From positions 1,302,001 to 1,366,000 of the forward strand of contig NZ_CP137142.1 of the NCBI RefSeq assembly GCF_045287255.1: a stretch of 64,000 nt of DNA. The letters run 5' to 3'. Positions 43,330 to 52,188 of the stretch are shown here, one piece after another. Source of the stretch: Henriciella sp045287255. GTDB taxonomy: Bacteria; Pseudomonadota; Alphaproteobacteria; Caulobacterales; Hyphomonadaceae. Under the pieces are notes generated by a model that was given only the letters and a program-made list of their open reading frames with translations, had not been told where the DNA came from and searched no databases. The position numbers were made by a program, and so were the translations under genes. Positions within the stretch are counted from its first letter, which is position 1, and the number at the start of each line of letters is the position of its first letter.

Positions 43330-44721
43330 ATGTTCGATCTTCGCGCCATTCGTGACAACCCGGACGCTTTTAAAACCGCATGGAACCGCAAGGCCGCAGG
43401 CCTCGGCGATGAGACGGTTCCGGCCATCCTGTCGCTGGATGAAAAATTGCGCGCAGCCGTGGCTGAGAAGCAGGAAGCTGAGACCGCGCGGAACACCAAG
43501 TCCAAACTGATCGGTAAGGCCAAGGCCAGCGGCAACGAGGAAGAGGCGCAAAGCCTGATGGCTGCGGTTGCTGGTGCTAAAGCCGTGATTGAAGAAGCGG
43601 GACGGATTGAAGCCGAGATACAGGCTGAGCTGAATGCGATCCTGATGGGCACGCCGAACCTGCCATTGGCCGAAGTGCCGATGGGTGAGGATGAGGCGGG
43701 CAACGTCCAGCAAGGCAATGGTTGGGGTACGCCGAAAACCTACGATTTTGAAGTGAAGGATCATGCCGACCTCGGCGCGGACCTGAAGAATGGGCTTGGC
43801 CAGTCGCTGATGGATTTTGAAGCTGCTGCGGCGATGTCTGGCGCACGCTTTGTGGCGCTGCGCGGCGGGCTGGCCAAATTGGAGCGGGCGCTGTCAGCGT
43901 TTATGCTCGACACGCAGACGGGTCAGAATGGCTATGAGGAAGTCTCTCCGCCGCTGCTGGTGCGGGATAATGCGCTAGAAGGGACAGGGCAGCTTCCGAA
44001 GTTTGAGGAGGATTTGTTTGCTACAACTCCAGACTATCTGCTTACAGAATCTGGTGATTTTCTTACTACTGAATCAGGCCATCGAATTGTGCTGGAGAAT
44101 GGTCATTACCTAATACCCACCGCTGAAGTTCCCCTCACCAATCTCGTACGCGAGAAAATCCTGTCTGAGGATCAACTCCCGATGCGGATGACGGCGCATA
44201 CGCCATGCTTCCGCTCTGAGGCCGGCAGTGCCGGGCGCGATACCAAGGGCATGATCCGCCTGCATCAGTTTAACAAGGTGGAGCTGGTCTCTATCGTTCG
44301 GGATGAAGCCGAAGGCCTTGAAGAGCTGGAGCGGATGACGCGCTGCGCTGAGGGTATTCTGGAGGCGCTGGAGCTGCCATATCGCCGGATGCTGCTGTGT
44401 ACGGGCGATATGGGCTTTGGCGCGCGCAAGACGTATGACCTTGAGGTCTGGTTGCCGAGCCAGAACACGTATCGTGAGATCAGCTCTTGCTCTTATTGCG
44501 GAGACTTTCAAGCGCGCCGGATGAAAGCGCGCTGGCGCCCGGATGCGAGCGAGGAGAATCAGAAGCCAAAGCCGGAATTTGTGCATACGCTGAATGGCTC
44601 TGGTCTGGCTGTGGGGCGGACTTTGGTGGCGGTGCTGGAGAACTACCAGAATGCCGATGGCTCGATCACGGTGCCAGAAGTGTTGCGCCCCTATATGGGC
44701 GGGCTTGAGGTCATCGCTTAA
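43330..44721 (+). CDS. serS: Serine--tRNA ligase with an in-frame octapeptide-repeat insertion
   Basis: The 463-aa class II synthetase has an N-terminal coiled-coil arm (about residues 25-100). Class II motif 2 is CFRSEAGSAGRDTKGMIRLH, and motif 3 lies in NGSGLAVGRTLVAVLEN. Between LPKFEEDLFATTPDY and YLIPTAEVPLTN the loop is about 18-20 residues longer than in E. coli SerRS. The extra part consists of three 8-residue units (44038-44109). The rest looks intact, and as serS is essential the insertion must be tolerated. The stop overlaps surE as TAATG. Confidence 0.95.
   Translation: MFDLRAIRDNPDAFKTAWNRKAAGLGDETVPAILSLDEKLRAAVAEKQEAETARNTKSKLIGKAKASGNEEEAQSLMAAVAGAKAVIEEAGRIEAEIQAELNAILMGTPNLPLAEVPMGEDEAGNVQQGNGWGTPKTYDFEVKDHADLGADLKNGLGQSLMDFEAAAAMSGARFVALRGGLAKLERALSAFMLDTQTGQNGYEEVSPPLLVRDNALEGTGQLPKFEEDLFATTPDYLLTESGDFLTTESGHRIVLENGHYLIPTAEVPLTNLVREKILSEDQLPMRMTAHTPCFRSEAGSAGRDTKGMIRLHQFNKVELVSIVRDEAEGLEELERMTRCAEGILEALELPYRRMLLCTGDMGFGARKTYDLEVWLPSQNTYREISSCSYCGDFQARRMKARWRPDASEENQKPKPEFVHTLNGSGLAVGRTLVAVLENYQNADGSITVPEVLRPYMGGLEVIA
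44038..44109 (+). repeat. Three tandem 24-bp units encoding octapeptide repeats inside serS
   Basis: In frame, the units read LLTESGDF (44038-44061), LTTESGHR (44062-44085) and IVLENGHY (44086-44109). They share the pattern aliphatic-x-x-Glu-[Ser/Asn]-Gly-[Asp/His]-x. The DNA is richer in A+T than flanking serS sequence (for example TTTTCTTACTACTGAATC). Repeats of this E-[SN]-G-D type are known to me from many phage and bacterial proteins. Their presence in a synthetase loop suggests an acquired, self-contained coding element. Confidence 0.85.
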
Positions 44722-45482
44722 TGCGTATCCTGCTGACCAATGATGACGGCATCAATGCGCCGGGCCTTGGTGTGCTCGAAAGCATCGCGCGGGAGCTGAG
44801 CGATGATATCTGGATTGTCGCGCCGGAGCTGGAACAGTCGGGCAAGGGCAGGGCGATCTCGCTGACCGAGTTTGTCCGCGTGCGCGAGCTGGAGCCGCAG
44901 CGCTATGCCGTGAATGGCACGCCGAGCGATTGTGTTTTACTGGCGCTGGATGAGCTGATGCCACAGCGGCCGGACTTGATCCTGTCTGGTGTGAATGCCG
45001 GGCAGAACATTGCTGAGGATACGACTTTCTCTGGGACGATTGCAGCGGCCTTGTTCGGAATGCAACACGGCGTGCCGAGTATGGCGCTGAGCCAGTCCAA
45101 AGGCTTTCAGAACCCGCATTCCTGCCCCTGGGAAACACCTACGGCGTGGGGCGCGAAAGTCCTGGCGCCGCTGATCGAAAAGGGCTGGCCGGACGATTTG
45201 ATCCTGAACGTCAATTTCCCCGATCGTGCCCCGGATGAGGTTAAAGGCGTGATGATGACGCGGCAGGGTTTTCGTGATGAGCGGATCATTCGCACTGAAG
45301 GGCGCGAGGATTTGCGTGGCAATGCCTATTACTGGATTGGCTATCGCGGGAAGCTGTCTAACCCGGATGAGGGGACGGACCTGCGCGCAATCTATGACGG
45401 CTATGTCTCTGTCTCACCACTGCATGTGGATTTGACGCATGAGACGTTTTTGGCTGAGATGCGCGCGAGTTTTGATAGCTAA
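44721..45482 (+). CDS. surE: 5'/3'-nucleotidase SurE
   Basis: The 253-aa survival protein has the metal-binding Asp8-Asp9 (MRILLTNDDGINAPGL), a Ser/Asn loop in VNGTPSDCVLLAL, and SGVNAGQNIAEDTTFSGTIAAA. It dephosphorylates nucleoside monophosphates. It overlaps serS by one base and pcm starts three bases after its stop; surE-pcm is a common pair in stationary-phase survival. Length is normal. Confidence 0.96.
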   Translation: MRILLTNDDGINAPGLGVLESIARELSDDIWIVAPELEQSGKGRAISLTEFVRVRELEPQRYAVNGTPSDCVLLALDELMPQRPDLILSGVNAGQNIAEDTTFSGTIAAALFGMQHGVPSMALSQSKGFQNPHSCPWETPTAWGAKVLAPLIEKGWPDDLILNVNFPDRAPDEVKGVMMTRQGFRDERIIRTEGREDLRGNAYYWIGYRGKLSNPDEGTDLRAIYDGYVSVSPLHVDLTHETFLAEMRASFDS

Positions 45483-45485
45483 GCC

Positions 45486-46136
45486 ATGGCCGACCTGATC
45501 CCTGATCCGCTGCGCGCAGCCCGCCTGATCCTGCAATTGCGACGGCAGGGCATCACCAATGATGCAGTTTTGTCAGCGCTGGAAACGGTCGATCGTGGCG
45601 CGTTTGTGGATGCCAAGCTGGCTGAACTGGCGAATGAGGATTGCAGCGTGCCGATTGCCTGCGGGCAGACGATTCCACGCCCACTGGTGACGGCACAGCT
45701 GTTGAGTGCGCTGTCGATTTCGCCGGGGAAAGAAGAACGGATTTTGCTGGTTGGATCGGGCAGTGGCTATACCGCCGCTCTGCTCGCCCATAGTGCCCGT
45801 CATGTTTATGGGATTGAACGCTACAAGAAGCTCGTGGGCCAATCGCGGGAGCGGCTATCGCGGCTTGGCGTCGAGAATGTGACGATCCGCCATGGCGATG
45901 GCTTGCAGGGCTTGTCCGAGCATGGGCCGTTTGACCGAATCTTGTTGTGTGGGGCAGTAACGACCATCCCTCGTGAGCTGTTGGAGCAGCTCTCCAAGGA
46001 TGGCATTCTGGTGACGCCACTCAATGAAAGCGACACCCAGGTTTTGCGTATCCTCAACGCTGAGCGACATGTCAGTGATCAGCCAATCGCAAATCCGCTA
46101 TCAGCGCTGGTGGCTGGAAAGGCAGATCACTTTTAG
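45486..46136 (+). CDS. pcm: Protein-L-isoaspartate O-methyltransferase
   Basis: The 216-aa enzyme repairs isoaspartyl residues in damaged proteins using SAM. The family block VPIACGQTIPRPLVTAQLL, the SAM loop VGSGSGYTAALLAHSARHVYGIE, and GDGLQGLSEHGPFDRI are all present. It completes the serS-surE-pcm operon and converges on the Kazal-domain gene with eight bases between stops. Confidence 0.93.
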   Translation: MADLIPDPLRAARLILQLRRQGITNDAVLSALETVDRGAFVDAKLAELANEDCSVPIACGQTIPRPLVTAQLLSALSISPGKEERILLVGSGSGYTAALLAHSARHVYGIERYKKLVGQSRERLSRLGVENVTIRHGDGLQGLSEHGPFDRILLCGAVTTIPRELLEQLSKDGILVTPLNESDTQVLRILNAERHVSDQPIANPLSALVAGKADHF

Positions 46137-46144
46137 CACGGTGA

Positions 46145-46540
46145 TTATTCTGTGGTGACCTGACCACATTCGCCCTCAGCTGCGACGCTGACACCAGCGC
46201 CAGCCGCCGCACAAGCATTGCCGTAAGTCTGGCCGTTACAGCCGCATACCGGAGCATATTCCTGCGTGCAGATCTCTGGCTTGGGCTGGCAGGTGCCTGC
46301 GCCATCCATAATTTCCAGACACTGACCAACGGGTTGCTTGCAATAGTAGCCTGAAGGGCACTGTATCGCAGCAAAGCCGCCGCAATCAGCGCCGGCTGCA
46401 TCCGGGGCAGGGGGTGGCGATGTATCAATGACAGCATCTGTCGCTTCAGAGGTTGAAGTATCTGTTGCGGGAGCATCATCACCAGACCCACCACAGGCGG
46501 TCAGTGCAAATGCGGCTAAACCGATAAAGAGTGCTCTCAT
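46145..46540 (-). CDS. Kazal-type serine protease inhibitor domain lipoprotein
   Basis: The 131-aa lipoprotein has a signal peptide MRALFIGLAAFALTAC with lipobox Cys16, a Ser/Asp/Thr linker, and a cysteine-rich C-terminal half. That half ends in a Kazal-like motif (ICTQEYAPVCGCNGQTYGNACAA is the core, with the VCGC-NG-TYGN-C spacing), preceded by a CPSGYYC-x-GQC segment. It may guard the cell surface against proteases. GGGGAG at -9 supports the start. It lies downstream of the SDR gene but beyond its terminator. Confidence 0.87.
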   Translation of the reverse strand: MRALFIGLAAFALTACGGSGDDAPATDTSTSEATDAVIDTSPPPAPDAAGADCGGFAAIQCPSGYYCKQPVGQCLEIMDGAGTCQPKPEICTQEYAPVCGCNGQTYGNACAAAGAGVSVAAEGECGQVTTE

Positions 46541-46580
46541 GGTACTCCCCTTAAGTCCCATCGTGAGTCGCAACATAGAT

Positions 46581-46616
46581 AAAAAAACCGGCAAGGCCAG
46601 AGGGCATTGCCGGTTT
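46581..46616 (-). terminator. Intrinsic terminator of the SDR gene
   Basis: AAACCGGCAA (46585-46594) pairs with TTGCCGGTTT (46607-46616), a perfect 10-base stem with a 12-base loop. Read on the minus strand it is followed by a run of seven T (46587-46581). Position just past the SDR stop and upstream of the Kazal gene makes it a classic rho-independent terminator. Confidence 0.85.
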
Positions 46617-46640
46617 GATGTTGGTTTATGGCGAGCTGCC

Positions 46641-47561
46641 TTAAGCTTTGGCAGCGGCTTCCTGCAAGCGGGCAAAGATGTTCTGGCCATGACCGGAGCC
46701 ACTGTCGAAATGTGTCTGCGTCGATGTGTCCGTAATCTCGTCCCACTTTGCGGCCACCGCCTCAGCGGTCAGGGCGTCCCCTTGGCCAACAAAGGCCCCA
46801 TTGGTTTCGACAATCTGTGCCATGGAGAAGGCGCCGGCACCCGCTGACAGGATCATGCCGGTCGGTGCGTCGTCTTTCACAAGGTTCATAACACCCGGTG
46901 TGACATATTCAGGTTTGAGGTTGTCGAGCATCGCCTGTGGCATCAGGCCTTCCGTCATGCGGGTTGCCGCGATTGGGCAGACCGCATTGACCTTGATGTT
47001 GTTTTTCGCGCCTTCAATTTTCAGCGTGTTCATCATACCAACAACGCCAAGCTTGCCCGCGCCATAATTGGCTTGACCAAAATTGCCGTAAAGGCCTGTG
47101 GAAGAGGTGGTCACGACGATCCGGCCGTAATTCTGCTCTTTCATGATGTTCCAGGCGGCGTGAACCGGCTTAAATGTGCCCCGCAGGTGGACATCAAGGA
47201 CAAGGTTGATGTCGTCCATTGTCATCTTCGAGAAAGACTTGTCGCGCAGGATGCCAGCATTGGCGATGATGATGTCGATCCGGCCAAAAGCGTTCATCGT
47301 GTCATCAATCATTTTCTGAACGCCAGCGTCATCGGAAACAGACGAGCCATTGGCAATCGCCTCCCCGCCCATCGCCTTGATCTCTGCAACAACTTCTTCA
47401 GCTGCAGCGGAATTACCGCCCGTACCATCCATGCTGCCACCAAGGTCGTTGATCACGAGTTTTGCCCCGCGACGCGCCAATTCCAGCGCGTGCTGCTTAC
47501 CGAGGCCTCCGCCCGCACCGGTTACAATCGCGACGCGGTCGTCAAAACGAATCTCTGACAT
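46641..47561 (-). CDS. SDR-family (3R)-hydroxyacyl-CoA dehydrogenase-like oxidoreductase
   Basis: The 306-aa short-chain dehydrogenase has the cofactor motif VTGAGGGLGKQHALELARRGA, NAGIL, the catalytic Ser in VTTSSTGLYGN, and Tyr and Lys in QANYGAGKLG. The long N-terminal DLGGSMDGTGGNSAAAEEVV insertion and the C-terminal acidic tail resemble the dehydrogenase domain of peroxisomal multifunctional protein type 2. It probably acts on acyl-CoA. The start at 47561 gives MSEIRFDDRVAIVTGAG. A strong terminator follows. Confidence 0.9.
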   Translation of the reverse strand: MSEIRFDDRVAIVTGAGGGLGKQHALELARRGAKLVINDLGGSMDGTGGNSAAAEEVVAEIKAMGGEAIANGSSVSDDAGVQKMIDDTMNAFGRIDIIIANAGILRDKSFSKMTMDDINLVLDVHLRGTFKPVHAAWNIMKEQNYGRIVVTTSSTGLYGNFGQANYGAGKLGVVGMMNTLKIEGAKNNIKVNAVCPIAATRMTEGLMPQAMLDNLKPEYVTPGVMNLVKDDAPTGMILSAGAGAFSMAQIVETNGAFVGQGDALTAEAVAAKWDEITDTSTQTHFDSGSGHGQNIFARLQEAAAKA

Positions 47562-47714
47562 GGGAAATCTCCTGTCTTTCTGTCTGTTCGGAATACCAGA
47601 GCCTTGCACCATCCGCTCACGTAAACGTCAACGGGCGACGCTGCGTTACCTCTTGCCAGCATGCAGGCCGCGTGGTGGCTGGTCGGCTCCACATTGCTAT
47701 CACAGGAGGCGGAT

Positions 47715-48083
47715 ATGCTCGCTTATGTTACCCTTGGATCCAATAATACTGAAAAAGCGCTTGAATTTTATGATGCCGTTCTCGGTGAAATGGGTGTGAA
47801 GCGCTTTTTTGATAATGAGCGTCTCTATTTCTATGGCACAGCACCCGGACAACCGATGTTTGCCATTGGCGGCACTTATGACGAGAAAGAAGCGACCTGT
47901 GGTAATGGCGTCATGCCAGCGATTGCTGCGCCAGATAATGAGACGGTTGATCGGGTTTATAAGAAGGCGCTGGAGATGGGCGCAACCGATGATGGCGCGC
48001 CGGGAAATCGCCTGCCGACTTTCTATGGCGCTTATTTCCGTGACCTTGATGGACACAAGATTTGCATCTGTAAGCTCGGCTAG
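47715..48083 (+). CDS. VOC family protein (glyoxalase-like)
   Basis: The 122-aa protein has two beta-alpha-beta-beta-beta units (LAYVTLGSNNTEKALEFYDA and a second half ending FRDLDGHKICICKLG). The start at 47715 is set by a GGAGG ribosome-binding site six bases upstream. Vicinal-oxygen-chelate proteins include glyoxalases, dioxygenases and resistance proteins; metal ligands cannot be named with certainty. It stands alone, bounded by a terminator-like hairpin. Confidence 0.9.
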   Translation: MLAYVTLGSNNTEKALEFYDAVLGEMGVKRFFDNERLYFYGTAPGQPMFAIGGTYDEKEATCGNGVMPAIAAPDNETVDRVYKKALEMGATDDGAPGNRLPTFYGAYFRDLDGHKICICKLG

Positions 48084-48110
48084 GGTGACATTGCTGTGAC
48101 AACAGGACTG

Positions 48111-48131
48111 GCCCGCTCGTGCAGAGCGGGC
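48111..48131 (+). terminator. Hairpin after the VOC gene
   Basis: GCCCGCTC (48111-48118) and GAGCGGGC (48124-48131) form a perfect 8-base stem with a 5-base loop, then TAGGTCTTTG. The T-run is weak, so termination may be partial. Confidence 0.6.
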
Positions 48132-48171
48132 TAGGTCTTTGTGTGGTAACGACACAGCGGAGGAGATGCCA

Positions 48172-49449
48172 ATGGAATGGGGCTGGGATAATGCGCGGGC
48201 CTTTTTAGGCATAGCCATGATATTTGCGATCGCCTGGGGGCTGTCTGAGAACAAGAAGGCGTTTCCATGGAAACTTGTTCTTGGGGCTGTGGCGATCCAG
48301 TTTGGCTTTGCCCTGATCCTGTTTGGTATTCCCATCATCCGCGAAGCCTTGTTTGCGGCGAATATTGTCGTCGATAGCCTGATCGCGGCGACCGCGTATG
48401 GTACGAATTTTGTTTTTGGTCCGGTCTTCGGGACACAAGCGGGCTGGGAAGAGCTGACAGGTCAGCCAGGGCCGATCTTTGCGGTTCACCTCTTGCCTCT
48501 GATTATTGTGGTCGCCGCACTTTCAGCGATCCTGTGGCACTGGCATATCCTGCGTTGGGTCACGAAGGGTTTTGCCTCAATCTTCCGTCGCTTCATGGGG
48601 CTTGGCGGGGCAACCTCTCTGGCGGTTTCGGCCAACGTGTTCATGGGCATGACAGAAGCGCCGGTCCTGATCAAACCTTATATTAAGGGCATGACGCGCT
48701 CTGAAATTTTCATCCTGATGACAGCGGGCTTTGCGACCGTGGCGGGCAGTGTGCTCGTACTCTATGGCGTGTTCTTGCAGGATGTGTTGCCGAATGCGCT
48801 GGGTCAGCTGCTGGCCGCGTCTCTGATTGCGGCCCCAGCGGCTGTGGCTCTGGCACTGGTCATGATCCCGGAAACGGTGGACGAGAAGCAGCGCGCGCAT
48901 GAGCCGGATTTTGAATATGAGTCGACCATGGACGCGTTTGCGACAGGGGCGTCGGACGGTCTGAAGATCCTCGCAAACATTGTGACCATGCTGATTGCGG
49001 CGTTTGCGTTGCTGTATCTGGTCAATGCTGGCCTTGGCGCATTGCCCGAGGTGGGGGGCGCGAAACTCTCGATTGAACGAATCCTCGGCTGGGTGTTTGC
49101 CCCGATCATGTACATGGTTGGTGTGCCGCTGAATGAGGCTGCGCAATCTGGGTCGCTTATCGGAATCAAGACGGTGCTGACCGAGTTTGTCGCCTTCCTG
49201 CAATTGTCTGGTGAGGCTGGCGAAGGACTATCAGAACGCTCGGCCATGATCACCGCGCACGCAATTTGTGGCTTTGCCAACTTTGGCTCTATCGGCATCC
49301 TGATTGGCGGTCTGTCCATTATTGAGCCAAGCCGGCGTTCGACCTTCCTTGAGCTGGCATGGAAGACGCTTGTGGCGGGGACACTGGCGACATGTCTGTC
49401 TGGCGCGGTTGTTGGAGCTTTGCCAGCAAACCTGTTCTTTGGTGGATAA
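48172..49449 (+). CDS. CNT/NupC-family nucleoside transporter
   Basis: The 425-aa multispanning protein matches concentrative nucleoside transporters. Conserved pieces are GLGGATSLAVSANVFMGMTE, APVLIKPYIKGMTRSEIFIL, TAGFATVAGSVLVLYGVFL and the C-terminal NFGSIGILIGGLSIIEP. It imports nucleosides with Na+ or H+. ATG 48172 is preferred because GGAGGAG lies about eight bases upstream; ATG 48166 would be too close. The next gene, a TonB receptor, starts directly after its stop, which suggests a two-step nucleoside uptake path. Confidence 0.9.
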   Translation: MEWGWDNARAFLGIAMIFAIAWGLSENKKAFPWKLVLGAVAIQFGFALILFGIPIIREALFAANIVVDSLIAATAYGTNFVFGPVFGTQAGWEELTGQPGPIFAVHLLPLIIVVAALSAILWHWHILRWVTKGFASIFRRFMGLGGATSLAVSANVFMGMTEAPVLIKPYIKGMTRSEIFILMTAGFATVAGSVLVLYGVFLQDVLPNALGQLLAASLIAAPAAVALALVMIPETVDEKQRAHEPDFEYESTMDAFATGASDGLKILANIVTMLIAAFALLYLVNAGLGALPEVGGAKLSIERILGWVFAPIMYMVGVPLNEAAQSGSLIGIKTVLTEFVAFLQLSGEAGEGLSERSAMITAHAICGFANFGSIGILIGGLSIIEPSRRSTFLELAWKTLVAGTLATCLSGAVVGALPANLFFGG

Positions 49450-51567
49450 ATGTATCGTCTGATTTGTAGTACTGCCCTCGCACTTGCTTTGGTTCCGATG
49501 TCCATCAGTGCGCAGGAAGATACTGTATTACCTTGTTCCAAAGCACAAAAAAAAGGCGTCGGAGGGGTTTGCATTGGTGAAGACGGTGAGCAGAAAATAT
49601 GGTGGGTCTCGCGTTTTTTAGACCCTGTTGAGGTTCTAGGTTTACGTCAGATGACTGAACCTGGCAGTATTACAGTACTGAGTGCTTCTGCTATTTCCGA
49701 TATCAACGCCGACCACCCGGCTGAAGTGTTGAACATCCTGCCGGGTGTGAACATTCAGATGAATTCCGGGCAGGAGCATTTGCTGGCTATCCGCTCACCC
49801 GTGCTCAATGCCGGGGCGGGGCAGGGTAGCTTCCTGATCCTTGAGAATGGCGTGCCGACGCGGTCCCCGGCCTTTGGCAATGTGAACATGTTGCTGGAGC
49901 CACACCATGAGGTGGCCGAAGCAATTGAGGTGATCCGCGGACCGGGCTCAGCAGCTTATGGCTCGAATGCGGTGCATGGTCTGGTGAACATCATTCTTGA
50001 GGAGACCGTGCCCGGGCCTGAGCTTGACCTGCGCGGCAGCGTTTCCAGCTTGAACCGATACAAAGCCGATATCATTGGCCGTGGTGAGCGTTTTCAAGGG
50101 GCGTTATCTGTTCTGGATGAGACGGGGTGGCGCGATGATACCGGAACGGTGCAGATCAAAGCGTCAGGTTTAACAGAGGCTGAGTTTGGTGAGTGGGATG
50201 TCACGGCGTGGGCGTCTGCATCCAAGCTGGAACAGGAAACGGCTGGCTTCATCGAAGGCGACAAGGCTTATCGCGATCGTGATCTGGCACGGTCCAACCC
50301 GAATCCGGAGGCTTATCGCAATGCGGACTCCCTGCGCGCCGCGGTTCGGTTTGAGCGCGATGTGCTTGAGGGCGAGTTGACGCTGACCCCGTTTGTGCGC
50401 TGGCAGGAGATGGAGTTTAGCCAGCACTTTCTGCCCAATGGCGGTGTAGAGACGAATGGCCATACCGGGGCGGGCCTTATGGCCGCCTATACGCAGGAGT
50501 TGAGTGATAGGGTGACCTTCACGCTGGGCGGGGATGTCGATTTTGCGCGGGGCTTCCTCACAGAGGTCCAACCCGAGCCGTTTGGCTTCTTTCCCGGTGA
50601 CAGTCGTTTCCCGCAAGGGCTGCACTATGACTATAGCGTCGAGACTCAGATGGGCGCGCTATGGGGCGAGTTGGACTGGGCACTATCTGAAGACGTACGC
50701 CTCGTGGCCGGGCTGCGCGGTGAGGCCCATGCTTATGATTATGAGACGGATGCCCCGGTTGGGGTCAATGGGCGCTTCAATGTTGTCGCTGACCGTAGTG
50801 ATGACTTCTCCTTTGTCACACCCAAGCTGGGTGTGATCTGGGATGCGAGTGATGATGTTTCGCTATACGCTAATTACGCACGCGGGGCGCGGGCGCCGCA
50901 GGCAAGTGACCTCTATCGCCTGCAATCCCAGCAAGTCGCTGGCGAGGTGAAAGTCGAAACGCTGGACAGTTTTGAGATTGGTGCGCGGGGGCAAGCGCTG
51001 GATGGGCGGTTGCTGTTCGATATTGCCGCCTATGCCCTCGACAAGGATAATTTCTATTTCCGTGATTCTGATCGGCTGAATGTGCCGAACGGCTCGACGG
51101 AGCATTTCGGGATTGAAGCGCAAGGCGTGTTCGACCTGACAGACACGCTACGGATGCAGGGCAATGTCAGCTGGTCAGACCAGTCGTATACATTCACGCG
51201 TGTGACCGGCAGTGCATCCGAAACAATTACGGATGGCAATCAGATTGACACCGCGCCGGAATGGTTGGGCGATCTGGCGCTGATCTGGGAAGCGACGGAG
51301 GATTTGGAGCTGGCCCTCTCAGCTGAATATGTCGGGGAGTATTTCACCAATCCGGCGAACACGCGGACCTATCCGGGGCATACGCTGACCAATCTACGCG
51401 CCAGCTATATGTTGAACGACTCTTTCGAGCTGTTTGGCATCGTGCGGAATGTGTTTGATCTGGAATATGCCGACCGCGCCGATTTTGCGTTTGGCAGCGA
51501 GCGCTACTTCCCGGGTGAACCGCTCAATCTGACAGTCGGTATAAGAAAACAAATCGGAGGAAATTAA
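49450..51567 (+). CDS. TonB-dependent receptor
   Basis: The 705-aa outer-membrane protein has a signal peptide (MYRLICSTALALALVPMSISAQ), a short region with two Cys (CSKAQKKGVGGVC), and a plug domain (ITVLSASAISDINADHPAEV, IEVIRGPGSAAYGSNAVHGL). The C-terminal beta-barrel includes VSLYANYARGARAPQASDLY. The last residue is Asn after QIGG, not the usual aromatic. It follows the nucleoside transporter without a gap, so its ligand may be nucleosides or nucleotides; that is inference. A run of eight A (49547-49554) lies in codons 33-35. The first 250 bases look more A+T-rich than the rest. Confidence 0.9.
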   Translation: MYRLICSTALALALVPMSISAQEDTVLPCSKAQKKGVGGVCIGEDGEQKIWWVSRFLDPVEVLGLRQMTEPGSITVLSASAISDINADHPAEVLNILPGVNIQMNSGQEHLLAIRSPVLNAGAGQGSFLILENGVPTRSPAFGNVNMLLEPHHEVAEAIEVIRGPGSAAYGSNAVHGLVNIILEETVPGPELDLRGSVSSLNRYKADIIGRGERFQGALSVLDETGWRDDTGTVQIKASGLTEAEFGEWDVTAWASASKLEQETAGFIEGDKAYRDRDLARSNPNPEAYRNADSLRAAVRFERDVLEGELTLTPFVRWQEMEFSQHFLPNGGVETNGHTGAGLMAAYTQELSDRVTFTLGGDVDFARGFLTEVQPEPFGFFPGDSRFPQGLHYDYSVETQMGALWGELDWALSEDVRLVAGLRGEAHAYDYETDAPVGVNGRFNVVADRSDDFSFVTPKLGVIWDASDDVSLYANYARGARAPQASDLYRLQSQQVAGEVKVETLDSFEIGARGQALDGRLLFDIAAYALDKDNFYFRDSDRLNVPNGSTEHFGIEAQGVFDLTDTLRMQGNVSWSDQSYTFTRVTGSASETITDGNQIDTAPEWLGDLALIWEATEDLELALSAEYVGEYFTNPANTRTYPGHTLTNLRASYMLNDSFELFGIVRNVFDLEYADRADFAFGSERYFPGEPLNLTVGIRKQIGGN

Positions 51568-51573
51568 AAAGGC

Positions 51574-52188
51574 ATGAAACTCTATCACGCACCCAAGGCG
51601 GTCAACCCAGAGCGGACCTTTCATTTCCTGAAGGCCAAAGGCAAGCTGGACGCGGTTGAGATTGTCGAAATCTCGATCATGAAGCAGGAGCATAAAACCC
51701 CTGAATACAGGGCGTTATCGCCGTTTTCTCAAGTACCTGTTCTGATTCTGGATGACGGCACCAAGATCACGGAAAGCCGCGCGATCTGTACCTATTTTGA
51801 GGACGTGTTTTCTGAACCAAACCTGATGGGCCGGGATGGCAAGGAAAAAGCCCTGATTGAAATGTGGGATCGGCGGATCGAGTTCATGCTGATGTTGCAG
51901 TTCGCCACCTGGTTCCGCAATGCCCATGAGATGATGGCCCCGCTTGAAAAACCGCAATCAGCAGAAGCCGCCGCAAAAGGGGAGCGGAACGCGAAAGCCT
52001 TTGCCAAACGCCTTGATGCGCATCTGGCTGAGCATGAGTGGCTTGCGGCGGATCGGTTTTCGATTGCCGACATTACACTGTACCTGACATGCGGCTTCTG
52101 TGGCGTGATGCGCTGGAAGCCCCATCGCGAGCATGAGGCGCTTGGTCGCTGGTATGATACAGTAAAAGCGAAATTTGCGGCAGAGTAG
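51574..52188 (+). CDS. Glutathione S-transferase family protein
   Basis: The 204-aa protein has an N-terminal thioredoxin-like domain (MKLYHAPKAVNPERTFHFLK, SPFSQVPVLILDDGTKITES) and an all-helical C-terminal domain with FSIADITLYLTCGFCGV. Such enzymes conjugate glutathione; the substrate is open. It begins six bases after the TonB receptor stop, so it may belong to the same transcript. It is followed by the guaB leader. Confidence 0.9.
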   Translation: MKLYHAPKAVNPERTFHFLKAKGKLDAVEIVEISIMKQEHKTPEYRALSPFSQVPVLILDDGTKITESRAICTYFEDVFSEPNLMGRDGKEKALIEMWDRRIEFMLMLQFATWFRNAHEMMAPLEKPQSAEAAAKGERNAKAFAKRLDAHLAEHEWLAADRFSIADITLYLTCGFCGVMRWKPHREHEALGRWYDTVKAKFAAE

